This document shows, in pieces, positions 1 to 8,612 of a stretch of DNA of 64,000 nt. A program made the translations under genes and the position numbers. The notes under the pieces were generated by a model. That model saw nothing but the letters and a program-made list of their open reading frames with translations, did no database searches and had not been told where the DNA came from. The stretch is from Methylobacterium gnaphalii (GTDB taxonomy: Bacteria; Pseudomonadota; Alphaproteobacteria; Rhizobiales; Beijerinckiaceae): the NCBI RefSeq assembly GCF_007992215.1, contig NZ_BJZV01000011.1:1-64000 (forward strand), written 5' to 3'. The stretch's first letter is position 1; each line of letters begins with the position of its first letter.

Positions 1-39
1 CGACAGATCATCTTGCTGCCCGAGGATAAATCCGGACCC

Positions 40-705
40 TCAGAGTCGCCATTGGGCCCGACGCTTATTTTCGGAAACGGCGACATGGATCAGTTCGGCG
101 AGATTCTGGACGCCGAGCTTTTGACGCATGCTTGAGCAGGCGCTGATCACAGTCCGGTAGCTTACGGACAGATTGTCCGCGATGACACGATACGATTTTC
201 CTCTGCTCAAGAGCGACAGGATCTGCAGTTCGCGCGCGCTCAACGCACCGAGCGGCTGGCTGCTTCTGCCCGTGGAGAGCATCGCAACCCGGGTTGCCAG
301 ACGATGCTCAAGGTATCCCTGCCCAGCCTGTACGGACCGTAAAGCTTCGATGATGGTCGCCGTCGGCGCATCCTTAAGGACGTAGCCAAGAGCCCCGCTC
401 CCGACAGCGCGCGAGACCACGACCGGATCGTCGTGCATGCTGAAGGCAAGGATCCGCACGCCCGCCTGCAGCGCATTCATTCGGCGGATCAGGGAAAGGC
501 CAGCAAGATCGCGGTCCTGGAAGCTGAGATCAGTGATGACGAGTTCATGCCTCAGCTTGTGGAAGTTGCGGTAGCCGGAGACGATATCCGTCGCCTCGTG
601 GATCTGCCGGATGCCGAGATTTGCGGACGCATCCTCCAGAATCCGGCGCAAACCGCCGAGCACGACGGGATGATCGTCGATGATCAGGACGCTCGTCAGA
701 GCCAC
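40..705 (-). CDS. mxaB: LuxR-family response regulator MxaB
   Basis: Two-component response regulator and last gene of the methanol oxidation cluster. With the start chosen here (GTG at 705, after AAGGAG) the protein has 221 residues. An N-terminal CheY-like receiver carries acidic residues D10/D11, a likely phospho-acceptor D59 (LVITDLSF) and the conserved lysine K111 (GYVLKDA). A C-terminal LuxR/GerE helix-turn-helix lies at about 155-215 (LSARELQILSLLSRGKS...). No ATG exists near the receiver; starting at 864 would add about 50 non-receiver residues and overlap mxaH. In Methylobacterium, MxaB is known to be needed for methanol dehydrogenase expression and acts with other two-component systems. 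No histidine kinase is seen in the window. The name rests on family plus position at the end of the mxa cluster. Confidence 0.88.
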   Translation of the reverse strand: MALTSVLIIDDHPVVLGGLRRILEDASANLGIRQIHEATDIVSGYRNFHKLRHELVITDLSFQDRDLAGLSLIRRMNALQAGVRILAFSMHDDPVVVSRAVGSGALGYVLKDAPTATIIEALRSVQAGQGYLEHRLATRVAMLSTGRSSQPLGALSARELQILSLLSRGKSYRVIADNLSVSYRTVISACSSMRQKLGVQNLAELIHVAVSENKRRAQWRL

Positions 706-755
706 CGTCTCCTTGCCGCCCTGCTGAACCAAGCGCGTGCGCTGAGCCTCCGTCT

Positions 756-1274
756 TCACGGCTTGGCCTCGCCAGTGTGCTGGGCGCCGTAGCGTTCGGA
801 GAGTTGCGCGAGCGAGGCCTCGCGATCCACGCCTCTCCGACGCGTATTGAAGTAGTGCTGGCACATCTCGCCGAAGAGCTGCCTACCCCTGGCGCTGCGG
901 GCGACAGCGGTCAGCCCCTCCAATAAGGCCTCGTAGGTCTCCTTCTTACCAGCTTCGCTCAGCATCCGGCCGAGCTGCACGGTTCGGTTGGCGATCATGC
1001 GCGGATCCTCGATGAAGAACGACTGCGCTTGGCCGAGACTGCGGCGCATTTGCGCGCTGGCGGCATCGTCGTTCGACAAGGGTCTGCCGGCTTCCCGGCT
1101 GGCAAGCCAGCGACCGGTATCCATCGCATCCGTCGGCGAGAGCCAAGCCGGTGTGTCGGTATCCGACTGCGTGGCGACGACCGACTGTTCCTCGGTTTTC
1201 GCCTGGTCCTCGTCCGTTTCACCGCAACCACCGAGCGCCGCGAGGACGAGCGACACGAACGACAGCCGCCTCAT
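756..1274 (-). CDS. mxaH: MxaH, putative lipoprotein
   Basis: Small exported protein of 172 residues. The N-terminus is basic then hydrophobic and ends in a lipobox LGGC with the lipidated cysteine at C17, so it is probably anchored to a membrane facing the periplasm. The mature part is polar and helical with no domain I recognise. Its start overlaps the end of mxaE by 4 bases (ATGA), which implies translational coupling, and 50 bases separate it from mxaB. The name comes from its position between mxaE and mxaB, the order known in M. extorquens. Its role in methanol oxidation is unknown. Confidence 0.8.
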   Translation of the reverse strand: MRRLSFVSLVLAALGGCGETDEDQAKTEEQSVVATQSDTDTPAWLSPTDAMDTGRWLASREAGRPLSNDDAASAQMRRSLGQAQSFFIEDPRMIANRTVQLGRMLSEAGKKETYEALLEGLTAVARSARGRQLFGEMCQHYFNTRRRGVDREASLAQLSERYGAQHTGEAKP

Positions 1275-2302
1275 CGGACGACCTCGCTGCGCTGAGAACG
1301 GTCGTTGGGCGTCACACTGAGAGCGCGCGGCCCCTCGCCGACAGGGACACGGCCGATTTCGTGCAGGCTCGCGAGATCGATGACGGAAACGTCCTCCGAG
1401 AACCAGTTGGCGACGTAGGCGAGCGCACCGCTCACTACGATCCCCTCCGGATAGCGCCCGACCTTTACTGTTCCGCTCACCTTGAGATCGACGGCATCGA
1501 TTACTGAAACTGTGCCGGCATGCTGATTGGTGACGAGAATGCGCGCTCCGTCGGTGCTGGTCGCAACGCCATAAGGCATCGCGCCGACAGGTACTGTGGC
1601 GAGCAGCTTTAGCGTGGCCGTGTCGATTACACTGAGGTCGTTGCTGCGCACATTCGCTACGTAGAGGCGATCCTGAGCTGGGCTGAGTCCGAGCGCGAAC
1701 GGGCCTTCACCCACTGGGATAGTGGCAATCCGCTGCATGCGCGCGGCATTGATCACGCTGATCTGATGGCTTTCGCGATCCGCGACCCAGATCCGTCCGT
1801 CGTGACCGAGCGCAAGGTTGGCCGGATCCTTTCCGACGACAGCGATAGCGTTGACGGCCCCGGTCTCAGCATCGAGACGGGCGAGGTGACCTGCCTTCCA
1901 GTCACCGATGTAGACGAAGCGCCCATCCGGATCGGCAGCAATGCCGAACGGCTGGCCATCATAAAGCAGGCGCCTCAGCACGCGGTTCGTGCGGCCCTCG
2001 ACAACGGTGATCGCACCATGGTCTGGATGCGAGAGGTAGATCCTGCCATGTGCATCAGTCGCGAGCGCAACAGGGCCGGCTTGAACGTCGATCGTCGCGG
2101 CGACGGTCTTCGTCCCTGTCTCGATCCGGGCGAGCTGCCCTGCGTCCTGGCTGGCGACGAATATCGAGGCGGCGGAGGCGACACCGGGCACAGACGAGAT
2201 CAGGCCGAGCAGCAGTACAGCCTGCGCGGCCTCCCTCCGTGCGCGGAACAGGAGCCGCAGGCAGCCGCGTTGATTGCTGGTCTCGTCCCGGGAAGGGATC
2301 AT
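1271..2302 (-). CDS. mxaE: MxaE, YVTN beta-propeller protein
   Basis: 343-residue exported beta-propeller protein. A hydrophobic segment ending in SVPGVASAAS (about 28-45) is the likely signal peptide, although the 25 residues ahead of it are unusually long and basic, so the true start may be internal. The rest is built of repeats of roughly 40 residues with variants of the YVTN motif (RIYLSHP, FVYIGDW, RLYVANV, RILVTNQ, LAYVANW) and recurring VPVG/IPVG turns. This predicts a seven-bladed propeller in the periplasm. It overlaps mxaD and mxaH by 4 bases each. Propellers of this family often bind partner proteins or metals, but no activity is established for MxaE. Named by cluster position and fold. 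Confidence 0.82.
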   Translation of the reverse strand: MIPSRDETSNQRGCLRLLFRARREAAQAVLLLGLISSVPGVASAASIFVASQDAGQLARIETGTKTVAATIDVQAGPVALATDAHGRIYLSHPDHGAITVVEGRTNRVLRRLLYDGQPFGIAADPDGRFVYIGDWKAGHLARLDAETGAVNAIAVVGKDPANLALGHDGRIWVADRESHQISVINAARMQRIATIPVGEGPFALGLSPAQDRLYVANVRSNDLSVIDTATLKLLATVPVGAMPYGVATSTDGARILVTNQHAGTVSVIDAVDLKVSGTVKVGRYPEGIVVSGALAYVANWFSEDVSVIDLASLHEIGRVPVGEGPRALSVTPNDRSQRSEVVR

Positions 2303-2847
2303 TGCGTGCCCGAGCCCTCGACCTTGGCCTTCAGCCCCTTTAGGCCATCGTTGAAGAACCTGTTCATCGCCTCCTTGCCGGCTGCGTCGGACAGGTTATC
2401 GGGTGGCTCATTGCCGGTGTCGCCGCGATAGAACCGGCCCATCCATTCGACCTTGGAGCCGTCTCCTTCGGGCGCCACGGTGATCGTCGCCGAATAGGAG
2501 GAGACCGGCAGCGCCTTCAGATCGGGATCGGACATCCGGTAGGAATAGGTGAAGTTGTCGGCCTTCCACTCGTCGAGGCCCTCCTTCAGCACGCCGCCGC
2601 CCTTGAAGGTGAGTGTGCGGGTACCCCCTTCCTTGTCGCCGCCCTCACCGACGCTCTTCTCAAGACTGGGATGCCAGTTCTTGATGCCACCGAAATCACC
2701 GACGACCTTCCAGACCGCATCGGGCTTGGCCTTGATGGTGATCGTCTGGTCGATCTTCTGCGGCGTCGGGCCATGGGCGAGTGCGTCAATTGCGGTGAGG
2801 GCGAGAACGATGGTCGGGGTCACGAAACGCATAGTCACACGAGGCAT
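2299..2847 (-). CDS. mxaD: MxaD, SRPBCC-family periplasmic protein
   Basis: 182 residues with an N-terminal signal peptide (VTPTIVLALTAIDALAHG) and a START/polyketide-cyclase (SRPBCC) domain over most of the mature chain (about 30-175). In M. extorquens, MxaD is a periplasmic protein of about 17 kDa reported to aid electron transfer between methanol dehydrogenase and cytochrome cL. The start at 2847 follows AAGG about 10 bases upstream; an internal ATG at 2832 is also possible. It lies 20 bases after mxaL and overlaps mxaE by 4 bases. Confidence 0.88.
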   Translation of the reverse strand: MPRVTMRFVTPTIVLALTAIDALAHGPTPQKIDQTITIKAKPDAVWKVVGDFGGIKNWHPSLEKSVGEGGDKEGGTRTLTFKGGGVLKEGLDEWKADNFTYSYRMSDPDLKALPVSSYSATITVAPEGDGSKVEWMGRFYRGDTGNEPPDNLSDAAGKEAMNRFFNDGLKGLKAKVEGSGTQ

Positions 2848-2867
2848 GAGTCAGGCCTTCTTCCATC

Positions 2868-3851
2868 TCATCGGAAGGGAGCCCCCCGCCGCGTGAGCCC
2901 GAGCAGGGGCGGAGCGGCGAAGACGGCGATAAGCAGCGCCAAGGCGGCACTGCCGAGGAAAGGACGCAGGTCCAGACTGCCCGGTAGGGGGCGCGGTGTG
3001 GCCGCGCTCATCAGGGGATGAAGCAGGCCGCCGGGCCCGTCGAGATGCGCGTAGGTCAGGCCGGCCGCGCCCGCGAGGCTCTTCAGATAGGCTTCGCGCA
3101 CCGAGGAGAGATGTTCGTTGCCCTTGGCGGCAACACTACCGAACGGCGCATTGCGCGGGTTGTAGCCCTCGCGGCTCTCGGCATCGGCCGGCGGCGGCCC
3201 GAAGCGGTTCTCCTGCTGGACGTCGGTCTCGCCGTAAAACCCGGTTTCGCGGCCGCGATCATCGAATTTCGGGATCTGCGAGAGGGCGTAGCCGCCGACA
3301 CCGACGATCAGGCCACGCACGGCACCTGGCTTGCCCTCGAAACCCGCAGCGCCGGTGCTAGGAAGGGGCGGAGCCTCCTGGCCGTCGGAGATGAAGATTA
3401 GGTCGGTGCCGAGGCTCTCGGCCATCTCGATGGAGCGGAAAAGCCCGGCCGAGATCCGGCTGTCGCCTTCCCAGGCCATACGCCAGTCGAGAGCGTCGAG
3501 GGCGCCGTCGACTGGCGAGAAATCATGGCAGACCTCGATCGGTGTGAACAGCAGAAAGGGTCGGCGCTCGGTGAAGATGCCGAGGGCCAGCCGCGAGCCG
3601 CAGGGCAGGCGGGAGACGAGGTCGCGCAGAGCTGCCTTGGTGGTGTCCAGACGGCTCGCCGGGCTGCCATCCGCATGCTTGTAGTCGCGCACGTTCATGC
3701 TGCCGGTGATGTCGACCACGGCGAGCACCTTGACGCCGTCACGCGTAAGCGAGACGGTGCCGACCGTGAAGGTCGTGAGCACCAGCGCAAGCGCAATCGC
3801 CAGCGCCTGCAGGCGCTGATCGCGAAGGTTGCTGGCCAGGAACTCGTTCAA
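2868..3851 (-). CDS. mxaL: MxaL, von Willebrand factor A-domain protein
   Basis: 327-residue membrane-anchored VWA protein. A transmembrane segment spans about 16-35. The VWA domain that follows has the metal-ion-dependent adhesion site D47-I-T-G-S51, a DxTxS form of the usual DxSxS. A second hydrophobic segment lies near the C-terminus (GSAALALLIAVFAAPPLL) before a basic tail. MxaL, with MxaA, MxaK and others, is known to be needed to put calcium into methanol dehydrogenase. The start overlaps mxaK by 4 bases. The layout resembles BatA/BatB proteins that partner with MoxR ATPases. Confidence 0.9.
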   Translation of the reverse strand: MNEFLASNLRDQRLQALAIALALVLTTFTVGTVSLTRDGVKVLAVVDITGSMNVRDYKHADGSPASRLDTTKAALRDLVSRLPCGSRLALGIFTERRPFLLFTPIEVCHDFSPVDGALDALDWRMAWEGDSRISAGLFRSIEMAESLGTDLIFISDGQEAPPLPSTGAAGFEGKPGAVRGLIVGVGGYALSQIPKFDDRGRETGFYGETDVQQENRFGPPPADAESREGYNPRNAPFGSVAAKGNEHLSSVREAYLKSLAGAAGLTYAHLDGPGGLLHPLMSAATPRPLPGSLDLRPFLGSAALALLIAVFAAPPLLGLTRRGAPFR

Positions 3852-4474
3852 GGCGCCCCCCGCGGCTGGCCGGGGATGTCAGTCCAGATCTTCTTGCGCT
3901 CGGCCTTGAGGTCGTCGCCGTGCTTGCGGTCGAAATCCGGGAAGTCGCGGATCAGGCGCGAGGCCACGTCGAGGTTGAACTTCGCATCCCAGAAGTCATG
4001 CCGGGCCTGCAGAGCGCGCCGATAGTCCTGGCGGGCGAGGACGACGTGGGGGCCGGCCGGGTCGATATTGTTCTTGGCTAGATGCCCGAAGGCTTGGCGC
4101 AAGCGGCTGTTGGCCATCGCGTAGCGCGCGCGCGCCGAGCCGTCCGCATCGCCCCGCCGCTCCAGGGTCTGTACAAAGCCCTCGGCTTCCTCGAGCCGAT
4201 CTTGCCGGGCGAGCAGTAGGACGCGGGCAACGAGGACGCGCGAGGGTGCTTCGGCCGAGACGGTGACGTCTCGGTTCGCAGAGAGATCAACGATGGTCCG
4301 GTTCGCCTCAGCAGTGCGCCAGGCCAGCCCGGCGAACGCGACGGCGGCGAAGCCGAGGAGCACCGGCAGGGCGATAAGCAGCGAGGGCCGGAGGCGATGC
4401 AGCCCGGCGGTGAGCTGCGAGCGCAAGCGGTCGAACGGCGCGGAGCTAGAAAAGGTTAGGTGGCCGGTGCTCAT
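3848..4474 (-). CDS. mxaK: MxaK, methanol dehydrogenase maturation protein
   Basis: 208-residue protein with one transmembrane segment at about 33-55 (LLIALPVLLGFAAVAFAGLAW) and a mostly helical soluble domain after it, with features like a TPR-type helical repeat. MxaK is known to be needed for calcium insertion into methanol dehydrogenase in M. extorquens, probably as part of an inner-membrane complex with MxaA, MxaC, MxaL, MxaR and MxaS. It overlaps mxaC and mxaL by 4 bases each, so production of these subunits looks coupled. The name rests on its place between the two VWA genes mxaC and mxaL. Confidence 0.87.
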   Translation of the reverse strand: MSTGHLTFSSSAPFDRLRSQLTAGLHRLRPSLLIALPVLLGFAAVAFAGLAWRTAEANRTIVDLSANRDVTVSAEAPSRVLVARVLLLARQDRLEEAEGFVQTLERRGDADGSARARYAMANSRLRQAFGHLAKNNIDPAGPHVVLARQDYRRALQARHDFWDAKFNLDVASRLIRDFPDFDRKHGDDLKAERKKIWTDIPGQPRGAP

Positions 4475-5535
4475 GCCGCGAGCCTCTGTTCGTCTGACGG
4501 GACAGCAGTCGTCGGGGAGGACCGCCGGCTAGCACGCCGCGGGTCAGCCTCCAGTAGCTTGCCCGCGACCAGCACTAGCAACCCGAGGGTGGCCAAGGCG
4601 TAGGCCGAGGGCGTCAAATCCCCGCGTGGGCGCTGCTCGGTATAGGGGATCGGGTCGCGCTCTAGGCTCTCGATCTGGCGTATCGCCTCGGCGACCTGCT
4701 CTGGGCCCTCCGCCTCGAAGACGCGGTAGGGCGTGCCAAGGCTCTTGAAGAAAAGGTCGAGATGCCGCTCAGGTGCCGCCTGCGGAGTGTCCTCACCGGC
4801 CGGCTTGTCATGGATCGAGGGCGATCCCTTGGTGCGCAGGAAGAGCCAGTAGAGGTTCGGATGGATCTTTGAGAACTCGGCGCGCAGGATCTCCTGGACC
4901 TTCGGATCGATCACCGCGGCACCGTCCGAGACCAGCAGCACTGCACGCGAGACTTGCACGGCCTCGGCGCCGAACTGAGAAAGCGCCATGCCGAGCCCGC
5001 GGGCGACGTTAGTGTAGTCGAGCCCGGGCCGGTCGATGGCGGCGATGGCTGCACGCACGGCATCGTGCCGGTCGGTCATCGGCACCACCAGCATCGGCGA
5101 GGTCGAGAAGGCAGTCACGGCGAACTGGTCGTGGGCACGGCTGCCGACGAAGTCGCCGAGCAGCCGCCGCGACGCGGCCGCTTTCGACTCCTCAGCGCCG
5201 GAGGGCTGCTTGCCGGCGAAGGTCTCGTTCATCGAGCCAGAGCGGTCGATCAACATCGAGACCTGAGCACCGACGCCAATGCGAGTGACCGTCTCTCCTG
5301 ATCGGTACGGGCCGGACAGAGCCACGATCAGGGCGGCAATGGCGAGGACGCCGGCGATCTTCAGCACCCAGTCGATTGTCCGCGAGAGGCCATCGGCCGG
5401 GGCGGCATCGAGGGCTGAGAGCGAGATCCGGCGCTGGCTGGAGACCAGCAGCGGCAGCAGCGCCAACGGCAGCAGCAAAAGGACAAGTGGCAGACTCGCG
5501 CCGAGGCGGGAAAGTAGGGCCATCGCGTCAGCCAC
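4471..5535 (-). CDS. mxaC: MxaC, von Willebrand factor A-domain protein
   Basis: 354 residues. Two hydrophobic segments at about 13-32 and 57-75 precede a VWA domain whose MIDAS motif is D97-R-S99-G-S101 (canonical DxSxS). A final transmembrane helix lies near residue 320. This is the BatA-like arrangement: a periplasm-facing VWA domain held by membrane helices. In the mxa system it belongs to the calcium-insertion group encoded with the MoxR-type ATPase MxaR. The start overlaps the end of mxaA by 8 bases and the end overlaps mxaK by 4. It is distinguished from mxaL by length and gene order. Confidence 0.9.
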   Translation of the reverse strand: MADAMALLSRLGASLPLVLLLLPLALLPLLVSSQRRISLSALDAAPADGLSRTIDWVLKIAGVLAIAALIVALSGPYRSGETVTRIGVGAQVSMLIDRSGSMNETFAGKQPSGAEESKAAASRRLLGDFVGSRAHDQFAVTAFSTSPMLVVPMTDRHDAVRAAIAAIDRPGLDYTNVARGLGMALSQFGAEAVQVSRAVLLVSDGAAVIDPKVQEILRAEFSKIHPNLYWLFLRTKGSPSIHDKPAGEDTPQAAPERHLDLFFKSLGTPYRVFEAEGPEQVAEAIRQIESLERDPIPYTEQRPRGDLTPSAYALATLGLLVLVAGKLLEADPRRASRRSSPTTAVPSDEQRLAA

Positions 5536-6463
5536 CTGCCATCCGCTCGGCCGCGGCGAGCTTGCCGGCCGTCGCTTCGACCTCCGCGAGGGACCACTGG
5601 CTGCGAGCAGCCGCCGTTTCTCGGCCGAAGAAAGTCAGCCGCGAGGCATGGAAGAAACAGGCGAGACCATTTTCCTCCACCCGATAGGCTGGATGCCGCG
5701 CGAGGAAGGCGGGTAGGTCGTCCGCCAGCACTCGGCGCCCGTCAGTCTCGTCGAGTCCGCGATGCAGCGCGATCAGCGCCTCGCGATAGGCGATATCCTG
5801 GTCCGGTCGCCGTCCTAGGCCGCGAAGGCTGCGCTGGACCGCGGCGAAGGCGCGACCCCGCCGCTTGCCAAACGGCCCCCATGCCCGGTCGCGGGCGAGC
5901 AGGATGAGGGCTAGCAGCGCGAGGCCGGCAAAGAGCGCCGCCCATTTCAGCTGGGGCTCGGGATCGAGCAGCGGAGCGCGCCCATCCGGCCGCATGTATT
6001 CAAGCGGATCCTCGCGCGGCGGCGGCTGTACCTCACGCAGCGGTGACACGTTGATCGACCAGGCAGGGACCTGCGCCTTGGCCGTCGTGATACCACTCTG
6101 CCCATTGCTCGCGACGGTGAGCGCGAAGCCCGGGATCTCTAGGGCGCGAGCATCGAGCGCCGCATAGAACGATTGATAAACGAGGTTCAGGCGGATGCGG
6201 GCGGTATCGGCCTGCCTAGTCTCGTCAACGGTGATGCTGCGTAACTCAAGCCAGTAGGTCACCGAACCCGGCTGCGGCAGCGAGGCGGCCTGCACGGAGA
6301 AGCCCGGATCGACCTTGATGTCGACCTGCACGCGAACGAGGTCGCCGACGAAATAGCCGAAAGGCCGCGGCGCACGCACCTCGACCGAGCGCACCTGCGC
6401 CCATGCCGGGCCGGTCAGCGCGAATAGGGCGAAGAGTAGGAGGATCAGACGCCGCATCGCCAA
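5528..6463 (-). CDS. mxaA: MxaA, methanol dehydrogenase calcium-insertion protein
   Basis: 311-residue protein with a cleavable signal peptide (LILLLFALFALTGPAWAQ) and a beta-rich periplasmic domain to about residue 165. A transmembrane helix follows near 170-190 (WAALFAGLALLALILLA), then a basic cytoplasmic domain. MxaA is known to be needed to make calcium-loaded, active methanol dehydrogenase. It starts one base after the mxaS stop and overlaps mxaC by 8 bases. The layout resembles the BatD/oxygen-tolerance proteins that accompany MoxR-VWA systems. Confidence 0.9.
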   Translation of the reverse strand: MAMRRLILLLFALFALTGPAWAQVRSVEVRAPRPFGYFVGDLVRVQVDIKVDPGFSVQAASLPQPGSVTYWLELRSITVDETRQADTARIRLNLVYQSFYAALDARALEIPGFALTVASNGQSGITTAKAQVPAWSINVSPLREVQPPPREDPLEYMRPDGRAPLLDPEPQLKWAALFAGLALLALILLARDRAWGPFGKRRGRAFAAVQRSLRGLGRRPDQDIAYREALIALHRGLDETDGRRVLADDLPAFLARHPAYRVEENGLACFFHASRLTFFGRETAAARSQWSLAEVEATAGKLAAAERMAGG

Positions 6464-6464
6464 C

Positions 6465-7310
6465 TCACGTCGTCATCAGATGACGGCTGAGCGCCTCAGC
6501 GTCGAAGCGTACGTCCAGGCGAAACGGCGGCCGGCCGTAGCCCGAGGCTATGCGGTGTAGCCTGTCGAGGCGTGCGCGTTCGCGCTCGTGCCAGCGGCGG
6601 CGCAGGCTGGGACGCATGAACACTACCCGGCGGCCGCCCGCCTCAAGGTCGTCGAATTCCATCAGGCCGAAGGAGGGAAGCGCCTCATCCTCGGTCCGGT
6701 CGGCCAGGAGCACCGGAATCACGTCATTCAGGGCAAGGCTCGATAGCACCTCCTCGATTAGTGCCTCAGGCCACCGGAAATCCGAGATTACGAAGAGCAT
6801 CTTCGGCCGGCCAGCGAGACGCACGGCGACAGCCGCGAGGCCGCGCGCGCTGTTGCCAGCGCAGACTGCCGTGGCGAGCCGCGCGGCGCGCTCCATGGCG
6901 ATGCCCTGGCGACGGGTCGCGGGCAGGAAGACGTCCTCGCGGATGCAGTCGTCGCAGCCGATCAGTCCGAAAGCGTCGCCGATCCGTGTCGCCGAATGGG
7001 CGAGCCCGGCGCAAAGATCGGCAACGAGCGCCATGCGATCGGCCTCGCCACGAAACCGCATCGAGGCCGAGAGGTCGACCAGCGCCCAGACCTCGATTGC
7101 GGTGCGCGTTTCGAAGCGGCGAACATAGGTGCCTTCGAACGGGTCGCGCAGCGTCGCGCGGATGTCGACGCGGCGGGCATCGGGCAAGCGTAGGAACGGC
7201 ACCTGATCGCGGAACGTCCCGAGGCCGCCGGCATCGCGGCCGCGATGAGGCCCGACCGTGCTGCCGCCCGGCTGCCAGCGCGGGAGATAGACGACCTCGC
7301 CCGTACTCAC
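6465..7310 (-). CDS. mxaS: MxaS, DUF58 protein
   Basis: 281-residue DUF58-family protein. A VWA-like fold is indicated by the metal-site motif D79-L-S81-A-S83-M after a beta-strand (EVWALV). No signal peptide or clear membrane helix is seen, so it probably works in the cytoplasm beside the MoxR-family ATPase. It overlaps mxaR by 4 bases, the standard MoxR-DUF58 gene pair. It is part of the maturation group, but its exact task is not established. Confidence 0.9.
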   Translation of the reverse strand: MSTGEVVYLPRWQPGGSTVGPHRGRDAGGLGTFRDQVPFLRLPDARRVDIRATLRDPFEGTYVRRFETRTAIEVWALVDLSASMRFRGEADRMALVADLCAGLAHSATRIGDAFGLIGCDDCIREDVFLPATRRQGIAMERAARLATAVCAGNSARGLAAVAVRLAGRPKMLFVISDFRWPEALIEEVLSSLALNDVIPVLLADRTEDEALPSFGLMEFDDLEAGGRRVVFMRPSLRRRWHERERARLDRLHRIASGYGRPPFRLDVRFDAEALSRHLMTT

Positions 7311-8338
7311 GGCGCCGGCACCATCTCGAACACCGCACGAATCAGACCCGGTACGATGGTCTCGCGGCGCATCTCGTAGACCGGCTCGAGGAAGACGCGG
7401 TGCGCCATCACCTCGGGGAAGACGTCGCGGATGTCTTCCGGCACCAGGAACTCGCGGCCATCTAGCCAGGCACGCACGCGGGCGGCGCGCACCAAGAAGG
7501 CGAGGCCGCGGGGCGAGACACCGCCTTTGATCAGTGCCGCCATGTCGATACCGGAGATCCGGATGCCGGCCTCGGCCGGCCGCACCAGCGCCTCCCAGAG
7601 GGCAACGACGTAGGCCTCGATTTCCGGACTGGCCTGGATGGTGTGCTGGATCGCGCCCGCGATCCCGGTCACGGCGGCATGGTCAATCACGCCTTGTTGC
7701 AGGCCGTTGATCAGGGCGTCGGTGTCGTGGAAGCGCGGATCGAAGACGAGGTCGCGGCGGGCCTGCGCGTCCCGAGGGGCCTCCATGCCGATTTCCATGA
7801 GAAAGCGGTCCCGCGCAGCGGCCGGCAGCTCGAAGGTCTCCTCGCGTTCGACCCTGTTGCGGTCGGCGAAGACCTGGAGGTCCGGGAAACGGTATTCGCG
7901 GTTGAAGGCGGTGAGGCTGCGCTCTGCCATCAGGCGCAGCAGCAGCGAATGCACTTGGGGTCGGGCGCGGTTGATCTCGTTGAAGAAGAAGACCGACAAG
8001 TCCTCGGCCCTGCGCAGGACAGGCCCCGGCTCGACGCGCGGGCGGCCATTGTCGGCGAGATAGGTGTGGTAGATCAGGTCGGACGGCATCATGTCGACCG
8101 TGCCTTCGACGCGCTCGTAGGCGCCACCGAGCGCCCGAGCCACCGCCCGCAGCAGGGTGGTCTTTCCGACACCGACATCGCCTTCAAGTAGCACGTGGCC
8201 CCGGGCGAAGATCGCGATTGTGACGAGACGGACCGCTCGCTCCTGGCCAACGACGACCTTGCCGACCTCGTTCTGAAAACGGGTCGCAGAATCGCGCCAA
8301 TCGGTGAGCATCGCATCGCCGTGGCGAATGGTGTTCAT
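7307..8338 (-). CDS. mxaR: MxaR, MoxR-family AAA+ ATPase
   Basis: AAA+ ATPase of the MoxR family, the founding family member. From the ATG at 8338 the protein has 343 residues. Walker A is G53-DVGVGKT-T61, and a Walker B-like FFFNEIN lies near residue 115. Arginine-rich sensor segments and the C-terminal MoxR lid follow. MoxR proteins are thought to act as chaperones with VWA partners, here in methanol dehydrogenase assembly. The start is uncertain: 8338 and 8311 (MLTDW) both fit, while the longer reading to 8416 runs into the repeat region. It overlaps mxaS by 4 bases. A 274-base gap with a palindromic repeat separates it from mxaI. Confidence 0.92.
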   Translation of the reverse strand: MNTIRHGDAMLTDWRDSATRFQNEVGKVVVGQERAVRLVTIAIFARGHVLLEGDVGVGKTTLLRAVARALGGAYERVEGTVDMMPSDLIYHTYLADNGRPRVEPGPVLRRAEDLSVFFFNEINRARPQVHSLLLRLMAERSLTAFNREYRFPDLQVFADRNRVEREETFELPAAARDRFLMEIGMEAPRDAQARRDLVFDPRFHDTDALINGLQQGVIDHAAVTGIAGAIQHTIQASPEIEAYVVALWEALVRPAEAGIRISGIDMAALIKGGVSPRGLAFLVRAARVRAWLDGREFLVPEDIRDVFPEVMAHRVFLEPVYEMRRETIVPGLIRAVFEMVPAP

Positions 8339-8412
8339 TGTTGTTGAACCATGGATCTTTGTCGCCTCCACGCGAGGCTCTGCCGCTATCGATGCGATAC
8401 CTACCCGCGACT

Positions 8413-8507
8413 TCACCCTGAGGGGCCGAAGCGAAGCGGAGGCCTCGAAGGGTGTTCCAGTTCGCGCTTCGCCATCCGGAGAATTTTTCGAGGCCGCTTC
8501 GCTTCGG
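8413..8507. repeat. Palindromic repeat between mxaI and mxaR
   Basis: The gap 8339-8612 holds no gene but contains nested inverted repeats. CACCCT (8413-8418) pairs with AGGGTG (8449-8454). CCGAAGCGAAGCGG plus CCTCGA (8426-8446, interrupted by AGG) is the reverse complement of the 20 bases at 8488-8507. This resembles dispersed palindromic elements common between genes of Hyphomicrobiales. In RNA it would form strong hairpins and could set different stability for the structural (mxaFJGI) and maturation (mxaR onward) parts of the transcript; that effect is inferred. Confidence 0.7.
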
Positions 8508-8612
8508 ACCCTCCAGATAAGGTCGCGGGTAAGAACACGCGCCAGACCGGTAGCCTCGCCTCAGTTGAGGTAAGGATGCGCGACGCGCCGACGGCAAGTC
8601 GCGCATGTGGGC

